Shown here one piece after another: positions 57,016-64,000 of a stretch of DNA of 64,000 nt. Under the pieces are notes generated by a model that worked only from the letters and a program-made list of their open reading frames with translations, ran no database searches and was not told the origin of the DNA. The translations under genes were made by a program, and so were the position numbers. The stretch comes from Panicum virgatum (Eukaryota > Streptophyta > Magnoliopsida > Poales > Poaceae), in the NCBI RefSeq assembly GCF_016808335.1, contig NC_053137.1:5407904-5471903 (forward strand), written 5' to 3'. Each line of letters begins with the position of its first letter. Positions within the stretch are counted from its first letter, which is position 1.

Positions 57016-58548
57016 CGATCGATCTCCGGCGGGCCGCGGCTCACCCCGCTCCCTCTGGTTGCGTCCGGAATCAGAGAAGCTTCGGGGCACGAGAGACAGA
57101 GAGAGGAAGGGAAGGGAAGAGGGGAAGGGGAGGGGTGGGTGGTGGGATGGGTGCGCGTGAGAAATGTTTCATCACGGGTGGAAAGAGTGGAGGCCGCGAC
57201 GCCCCCGCGGGGCGGTGGGGCCATCACCTCCCCGCGACGTCGCTTCGTTTCCACGCAGGGCCCGGCTCGCAGCCACTGACCCGTGGGTCCCAGCGCCTCG
57301 ATGACCCCACCAGCCGACGTGCTCGCGGAAGGAATTGAGCACCGCACTGCCGTCCAGGTCACTGACAGGTGCCGGACCAGGAGCCGTATGTCAGTCAGCT
57401 GGAGCCACAACATGCTCGCTGATTCGTGGGACCTGGATGGGAAGTGACGTACGGGACCCACCGGTCAGTGATATGCTATGGCGAATTTTTTGTGAGCGGC
57501 GGCCGAAGGGTGGGGCGAGGTGGGGCCAGGGGTGGGTGTCGCATCTCGCGGAGGCGGTGGGGCCGGCCTGGCTGGCGCATCCGTGGCAGCGCGTACGTAA
57601 GGCTCGACAAGCCTGCCGGCTCGCCCGTACTCTTTCCCTGGCCACAGAAAATCGATCGCCGCCGTAGGCTTATTCCACCACTTTTCGCTGGATTTGACGT
57701 GTCAAACCAGTTTAATATTTCCAGGGTTAAAAAAATCTGGTAGGTTACGTATAGTCCGTAGCAAACGTTGCCTTGCTAAAACAGCAGCAAGACGCCAAAG
57801 GTGTCTGACGATGAGATCATATCCATCTCAGGCCATGTTCGATTACAAAATATGACGGCATATAATGCCATAATGGTGAGAGCGTGCGCGCCATCGGACT
57901 ATCGGAGATGAGTATGACGACACCATGGCGAGAGACTGAGAGTGTGCCGTCTGAGAAGATTCATAGCCATGATGGGAAGAGGAAGAATTTGAATGAGCAT
58001 TGTATTTGCTACTTTCTGGCTCTTAGAGATGGTGTACATATTCATCACCTCTCATCATTGACAACTACGATACTTGCCAACAGAAATGTCAAAATCCATG
58101 TAAATAACATTTGCCAACAGACTAAAAAATGTGTCGCTTCAAATCTTTCTCCAGTCTTTCCTATCTGATTGCCTTTCACTCCAGAGAAGAACTCAGATCT
58201 TTCTCTCCGGTCTTTCCGATCTGATTGCCTTTCATCACTCCAGAGATGAACAGAGCTAAATGAATGGGTTAGTAGCAGGCAGCTGAGCAAACCCCCGGTG
58301 CCAAGACACAAGAGCACCATTTTATCATGACCTGGTGAGCTTTTGCAGGCTGTGGCTGTCTACACATCGATCCAGTACTGATTCGGGACCAAACACATCA
58401 ACTAATTACAAACAAAACGCCAGTTAAGATGTAAGAAGCATGTTGAGATACAGCTATTTAAAATTGTTTTTCTTCACATACAGGACGAATTGACATCGCC
58501 ATTTACAGAGCGAGAGCTGGCTAACCATGTCAGAGTTGTGGGTTGGCC
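57016..58548. other. E2 promoter region and intergenic DNA
   Basis: 57.0-57.65 kb is GC-rich and purine-rich near the E2 leader, consistent with a constitutive promoter. 58150-58250 holds a tandem duplication around TCTTTCC.ATCTGATTGCCTTTCA. The rest up to 58548 is likely 3' UTR of the BPM gene. No other gene is supported. Confidence 0.5.
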
Positions 58549-61500
58549 TCAGATTCTTGGTCTAACCCTGCGTCCACTGGTGGCACCGCCGTCCGAGAGC
58601 TGCGCACAGACGCTCTGGCTCTTCCCACCACTGCTGCACTGCTCCTCGCACCCCGCAACAGTTTTCAGTATCTCTGACTGCAGAGATGGGCAGTTGTCCC
58701 TGAGGTAAAGGAACCCCTCAGTCCGGATTACAGCTGCAGAGACATAAGGGTATCTGGAATGTGTTATGGAGCTTTATAAACTTAATCGCACCAATATCTG
58801 TACAAACTTAATTGCACAAATAAAGCAATCAAAAGGTTAAACGTTGGTATGTGGAGCAATAATTTTCCTGGTAGTATCCAGGCACTGGAAACTATATACT
58901 TATTTACATGGCCAGTGCCCATTAGCAAACATAGGTATTATAATCTAGCATGCAATATAAGTCTTGCATCTGAATGCTGCTAGTGAAATCATGTCGCAGT
59001 CCCCAGTCTACTTAGTTTACCTTCAATTCATAATTGAGGTTGCCAATGTACTACTGTAGAATAAGTACAACACACACGAGCTATCAGAAAACAAGAAATC
59101 AATACATACTGCATCTGCGTGCTACTGAATTACCAGTACCTTAATATCTTTTTTATTCAGTTAATAAGTTGTTTAAAAAAAACTACTGTACCAAAATGGC
59201 ATTTCAGTGATGTACATAGCTGTTTATATTGATGCCTAGCAAAATGTAAGTGTAGGTGGCTCAAGCATACTGTGTTGAAAAGAAACATGGAAGCATCTAT
59301 AATGGTCAAATGCATACTTCCACAAGAAGTATAGCAAAAAAGTTTTAACTGGCAAAAACAAGAATTTTTTCATGCCACTATAATAGACATAAAAATGAAC
59401 ACAAAAAGGGGACATGCACTCAAATATAGAAACAAAACAATTTTTTAACACTTAGAGTCACTCTATTATCACTTGTGTTTGTGTAATACTCGTTGTTCGA
59501 ATGTTGGTTTAAACCGCAGATTGGAGCTTATATTATTTGCTTGAATCATGCTATGTGGCCTAGGTGAAAAACTAGGGTCTCCTAACTGCTTCTTTTCAAA
59601 CCAATGCATTTCCATTATTTCTGATAATGAAAGTGGGATGGAACCTCGTACCGGAAACGAGGGGAAACCAGAGTTTTTTTTTAAAGATTTTTCATGTTTA
59701 TGACAGCATGAAAAGCAAATGCTGGGACACTTGGTGTAATAATGAGAATCAAGATTCGATGTGAAAAGTTTTAGTACCTGAAAGATTTTCAGCAGCAAAT
59801 TTTAGGCAAACAGCTTTAAGCTCCATAGCATGGTGACGATCAGCCAATGCTAGTGTACTCGCAACTGAGGCCACTGATATACCCTTGCACAGGTAAGACT
59901 CGCATAGCAATCTTAGCCTTCCTAAGTCATACTTGTCTGCTGCAGCCAACAATTTTGCTGCCAGAGAATCAAAGACAGAACCATCAGAGCTTGATGCGCC
60001 CAACTCATTATCATCAACAAGGGTATCTCTATAGATGAAATGAAGCATCGCCTGCAACAAATATTCACAGAGTAATTACTTGCTGGTCACTGTTATACTG
60101 CAAGGATAAGTTCACATGGGAACAGCAACATACCTTGAAAACCTTTGGCTCCATGTCATCAATAGAAAACTCTCTCAGTTCATCACTTTCATCAACCTCG
60201 TTCTTCTCTCCCTCAGATTCGTCATCAAAAAATTGAGATCTGAATACATGAGAGCGTGCAGCCAGCACCAACTTATGGGCATGAAACCTCTCTCCTCCCA
60301 CATTAAGAATGACATCCACACCCTCCTGATTGTCCAACAGTGAACCAAAATGGTAGCCGATGTCTGAGTCTGAAACCTGTATAGAGTGTGGTCTGGAGTA
60401 ATCAATAGTTGATACAACAACACCCACAGTGCAATTTATCTTCAGGCAATCATCTTTAAGAAAGTCTGAAGTCTCGAGGGCAGTTCGCCTAAAGAACCGT
60501 TTGTAACCCCTGAAACAAAGAAGGATGAATTAAATTAAATTCTCAGAGGCTAATTAGCTGTCCTCACTTGATGGAATTGCACAATGTTGCAAGAGCAACA
60601 GCAATTTCAGACAATACAGTTCGCACATGTAAAGAAACATTTAGCAAGCTTTATCCATCTCTCAATTTACATTATCAATGCATCACAAGAGAATATTTCT
60701 TGTGCTGTGATTGAATTGGTTCCATAGACAGTATGTATTCAAAATAACTAAGCAGATCAAAGTAACTAGCTGCTGTTTACAATAAATCAAATCATTCGGT
60801 GAACTTGTATTGAGGTGAACATCTAACAAATAAACAATAAAAAACTTGAACTGTACACGTTAGCATAGAATCACAGCTGCTACTTACAGCTTTGCACTAC
60901 CAACAAACATACCAGTATGAAAAAAGAAATGAGCCAAACAAAAATGCCATATCAGGTTCCTCAAAAAATACGAGTATAAATGTGTCAAACCAAACAAGGT
61001 TCCAGACAAGATTCAAGGTTTCTTTCATTGAAAGAGAAGGACCGCCAATTCAATGGACCAGGGACTGGCAGCAGCGTCATCATTCCCGCCCATAAATATC
61101 ATGCCTATTGACTCGATATATATACTAGAAAAATAATGGAAACAAACATGAACTATGTAATTCCAACACTCGCGACAATCTAATTCATGAATAAAAGTGC
61201 ACAGGATAGATTAGCTGTAGGCTTACTGAAAGGGTAATCAAATCAAATGTATAAAGATTAATGCCACTTCATTAGTTCAAGGGGAAACAAAGGAAAACAA
61301 AACTTACTAAAACATAAACATGAACGTTTGCCAATAAGTTTTAGCACAAAGGCAGTAAAAACATACTACAATATCAGTACACTATTACACTACAACAGCT
61401 AAAAACAACATACAGCAACTGAAAGCATATGTTCAACAGCATCGTTAAGTTGCTGGAACCATGTAAAATCACAATTTGTACAGCCAGCCACATAAATATC

Positions 61501-62783
61501 CATTTCAAGCATGATTCGATAACTCCCATGATATCTGTGTGCTCCAATTTCAACAGTGGAATATCCATCATTGCACATGCCAATTTATCAGTGAGTGAAG
61601 CATACAAACAACTCACATCCAAATTAAGGATCAGAACCAAGATGCACATGATAACAGACATAAGAACTGATATTCAACCAGAACTACCAAGTACCAACAT
61701 CAATTAGGGCTTGTTCGGTTAATCCCCCTCCCAATCCCCTTGTGGAGGGGATTAACCGAAATTCAATCCCTCACAATCCCCTTCTGGAGGGGATTAACCG
61801 AACAAGCCCTTAAGGGGAAAATCATATGGTTACCTGAACACCAAAATCAGAACCTAATTATCACGAAATAGACCCTTGTATGTGAGTCATATCCACACCC
61901 ACAAGCACCCACATGAAGTCCAATAAATCATCTTAGTACAGTTTTGCAACGTAATCACACAGGTGCCAATTCATCACCCCTCAACCATTCAAATCCGGAT
62001 ATGACTCGTAGAGTAATGTGCAATCAAAACTAATTCACAATGGAAGCTAATTCGTCCTGTGGCTGCTAATTGGTCACAATGGAAGCAGTCTCATGCTAGT
62101 AACAACCTAACACAACCACATGAAGCCTGATTGAAAATTGACTGTTGGACTACAATTCTACTGCCGAATTAAACCTCTGAAACGAACTCGTCACAAGCAG
62201 AGTAGTATCGTATCATACTAGTAACGAACCCAAGACGATTGAATATGGAACGAGCACGACAGAAATGGGCAGGGAGGGATCAGCGCGGGGCTTACCACAT
62301 GGATCCGCGGTACTTGAGGGTGTACGGCCCGGACTCGAGAGAGCGGTCGAAGTGGGAGTGGACCTTGTGCTTGCCCTTGCCGCTCTGGTCGAGGAGCGTG
62401 AGCTCGAAGAGCGCGCGGACGTCGGTGCCCTCGGAGGCGAGGGCGATGAAGACGGAGACGTAGGCGGAGTTGTCCTCGGGGTTCTTCCCGTCGGGGTAGA
62501 AGTAGACCGCCCACTGGAACCCGCCGACGGAAAAGGTCTCGCTGGCGATGTGCTTGCCCACGCCCATGCCCTTGGCGAGCGAGTAGCCCTGGATCACGAA
62601 CCGGTGGGAGCCGTTGACGGTCTCCGTCACGGAGCGCGAGCTGGTCGGGGACGCCGACACGTCCCGCTGCGGGGCGGCCGCGGCGGTGGGGGGCTGCGCG
62701 GCAGGAGGGGGCGCGTGCGCGTGCGCCGGGGGCGGGGGAGGGGGCGCGGGCGGCGGCGAGGCGTCGCCGGCGTCCTCGTCCAT
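58549..62783 (-). CDS. BPM: MATH-BTB domain protein (BPM family, CUL3 adaptor)
   Basis: Four exons on the minus strand, in gene order 62296-62783, 60134-60509, 59778-60051 and 58549-58733. All are GT-AG and in phase, giving 440 aa. The start is [11 protein letters not shown]; an in-frame upstream ATG at 62918 is less likely because it would precede the telo-box leader. Residues 8-40 are Pro/Ala-rich. The MATH domain covers about 52-195 ([12 protein letters not shown] ... RFFRRTALE...[15 protein letters not shown]). The BTB/POZ domain covers about 212-345 ([30 protein letters not shown], then FIYRDTL). A BACK-like helical tail follows to the C-terminal RRVRPRI. By family, the BTB binds CULLIN3 and the MATH domain binds substrates such as AP2/ERF, HD-ZIP and MYB factors or PP2C phosphatases. 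Intron 1 (1,786 bp) holds a 103-bp MITE. Confidence 0.95.
61707..61809. mobile_element. Miniature TTA-flanked inverted-repeat element, 103 bp, in BPM intron 1
   Basis: GGGCTTGTTCGGTTAATCC at the left end is inverted at the right end, with TTA on both sides (61704-61706 and 61810-61812). Inside, CAATCCCCTT.TGGAGGGGATTAACCGAA occurs twice in tandem. Size and target fit a Tourist-like MITE. A degraded relative lies near 21.04 kb. Confidence 0.75.
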
Positions 62784-62794
62784 GGCGGGCGCGG

Positions 62795-62807
62795 TAGGGT
62801 TAGGGTT
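62795..62807 (-). promoter_or_regulatory. Telo-box in the BPM leader
   Basis: AACCCTAACCCTA on the minus strand, 12-24 nt upstream of the BPM ATG (62783). Confidence 0.6.
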
Positions 62808-62984
62808 CGCGGGGGCAGGAGGAGGAGGCGGGGGATTGGGGAATTTGGCCTCGGTCCGTTTGCTGCGGTTGCGGGTGACGTGAGCGCGCGTGGCGAGGGT
62901 GTGAACTGTGTGATGCACTGATGCGACGCTGGCGGGGAAGGCGAAGCTGCGAGCCGGCCGGTCGGCTCGGACTTGGTAGTTGCT

Positions 62985-63008
62985 CGGTCGGTCGGTCGGT
63001 CGGTCGGT
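62985..63008. repeat. (CGGT)6 microsatellite upstream of BPM
   Basis: Six perfect CGGT units lie about 200 nt upstream of the BPM start codon, in the promoter or early leader. Confidence 0.85.
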
Positions 63009-63229
63009 TTCGTCGCGTCAACTGGCTAGGTCAATGCGACTATGTTCTGGTTCGCGTTCGAGTCTTCGAGATGTTCAGAGTGCGAAACCGATCGAGCCGC
63101 TCCGCATCAACGGCCGAGGAGCGCTTCTTCTCTGGTGAAAATAGGCCATTTTTTCTCATCTCATAAAACCCGTAAACATAAAAAAAATATCACATCAAAT
63201 ATTTCGACACATGTATAGAGTACTAAATG

Positions 63230-63490
63230 AAGTCTATTTACAAAACCTTTTGTATGGATGGACTGTAAATCGCGAGACGAATCTAATGAGCCTATGCAAT
63301 CTATATTTTGCAACAGCGATGCTACAGTAACAATCCGCTAATTATGAATTAATCATGAATTAATTAGTATCATTAGATTCGTCTCGCGATTTACAACCGA
63401 AAAAAAATTATAAATAGATTTCATTTAGTACTTCAAATTAATAAGATTTTTTTTAAAAAAAAAATTACGTTTCAACTAAACAGGCCCTAA
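63230..63490. repeat. MITE with a perfect 26-bp inner inverted repeat
   Basis: 63264-63289 and 63370-63395 are perfect inverse copies built around CGCGAGACGAATCTAATGA. They surround a GCTACAGTAAC core and ATTAATCATGAATTAATT. The right end CAACTAAACAGGCCC is the usual terminus of this widespread grass MITE; the left terminus is degraded. A weaker relative lies at 20281-20560. Confidence 0.7.
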
Positions 63491-64000
63491 TCGAGCAAAC
63501 CAAGCACGCAATAATTCGGAGCAGCTGCCCCTACAATCTGTTTTTTTTTTTTTTTGCCTCCGCAAAACAACTGACTGCAGGAATCGTCCCTCACACCGCT
63601 GGAAGGAGAATTCCGCCCAATTCCGCGGACCGTTCCGCGGGTGTATGGTGTTAGATTACCCCTCCAAGTTTCCTGAAATTACAAGCCAAATGCCATCGTA
63701 TAAAAACACGGGTGCGGCGATCGGAGGTCGGCGGCACGCCAAGCGGCCGCGGCGCCGACGCCCCGGGTTCGGCCGCGCCTCGGCAGGCCGAGCCGCTGCC
63801 CCGACGAGCTCCGCACGTGCCCTCGGGCTCACCGTCGCCGGAGCTTGGACGCGTCGTCTCCGGAACTCGCCCTTGCGCCCCTGCTCCGCCAATTAATAGT
63901 TTAGCCAGTTTCAACGGGAGTTTTATAGAAGATTTTAAAACATTAAATATCATCACTTTTACTGATATTGTAAGGAGAAAAGAATAAAATTTTATAGGAT
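63491..64000. other. Right-edge intergenic DNA
   Basis: A T-run at 63540-63555 is followed by CGTATAAAAACA (63698-63709, TATA-like) and a GC-rich stretch 63720-63895 with open frames on both strands. This could be the start of a gene or another GC-rich repeat. Nothing is recognisable before the window ends. Confidence 0.4.

Noticed and set aside
62292..62918. Upstream start for the BPM protein at 62918 (45 extra residues)
   Set aside because: The extra sequence lacks family conservation and would include the telo-box leader; [11 protein letters not shown] at 62783 is the conserved-looking start.
1..64000. tRNA, rRNA or other structured RNA genes
   Set aside because: No cloverleaf with A/B boxes or rRNA core sequence was recognised by eye; tRNAscan-SE and Infernal would be decisive.

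Overview
This window is nuclear DNA of a grass, most likely a panicoid. The genes have GC-rich first exons, GT-AG introns and TATA/AATAAA signals. The spaces between them are filled with LTR retrotransposons, solo LTRs, hAT elements and Stowaway/Tourist-type MITEs with clean target-site duplications (TSDs). There are no operons, no CRISPR array and no RNA gene that I could support. Species cannot be fixed by eye.

Five host genes can be read through. (1) A blue-copper phytocyanin (uclacyanin-like; two exons, + strand, 7437-8049), with a frameshifted second copy about 5 kb downstream (13019-13612). (2) The spliceosomal protein SmB (single coding exon, + strand, 17107-17904). (3) A leucine-rich-repeat receptor-like pseudokinase (six exons, + strand, 45970-49158). 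(4) A RAD6/UBC2-type ubiquitin-conjugating enzyme E2 (five exons, - strand, 51149-56972). (5) A MATH-BTB protein of the BPM family (four exons, - strand, 58549-62783). Exon joins were checked by reading frame and family conservation; the E2 gives exactly 152 aa. The E2 (degradation by ubiquitin) and the BPM protein (a CUL3 adaptor) share a broad pathway, but nothing in the sequence shows joint regulation.

Layout. 1-6557: a minus-strand LTR running off the left edge, split by a related 4,015-bp solo LTR (TSD GGTCC). 7.3-8.3 kb: phytocyanin gene. 8.4-10.4 kb: low-information DNA ending in a candidate Helitron terminus. 10853-11883: solo LTR (TSD ATGAT). 13.0-13.6 kb: phytocyanin pseudogene. 13850-15323: probable solo LTR. 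15.86-16.89 kb: a long foldback element just upstream of SmB. 17.1-19.9 kb: SmB with a 3'-UTR intron holding a 184-bp hAT element. 20-24.7 kb: MITEs and intergenic DNA. 24685-42200: a Copia element with 377-bp LTRs and TSD CTGAA, interrupted by a Tat-type Gypsy element (25910-36739), which is itself interrupted by the 3' part of a minus-strand chromovirus-like element (32204 to about 35.58 kb). 42.2-46.0 kb: intergenic. 46.0-62.8 kb: three host genes, with five small DNA transposons in introns and intergenic space. 62.8-64.0 kb: BPM leader and promoter, then MITE-like and GC-rich DNA.

The least familiar observation is a short acidic reading frame preceded by a 3'-splice-site-like sequence inside the LTRs of three related retrotransposon copies. 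Other points of interest are an antisense promoter/first-exon-like segment inside the Copia leader, a hAT element carrying GC-rich gene-like DNA in the E2 intron, and telo-box motifs within 50 nt upstream of the ATG of three housekeeping genes. All retrotransposon reading frames here are broken.
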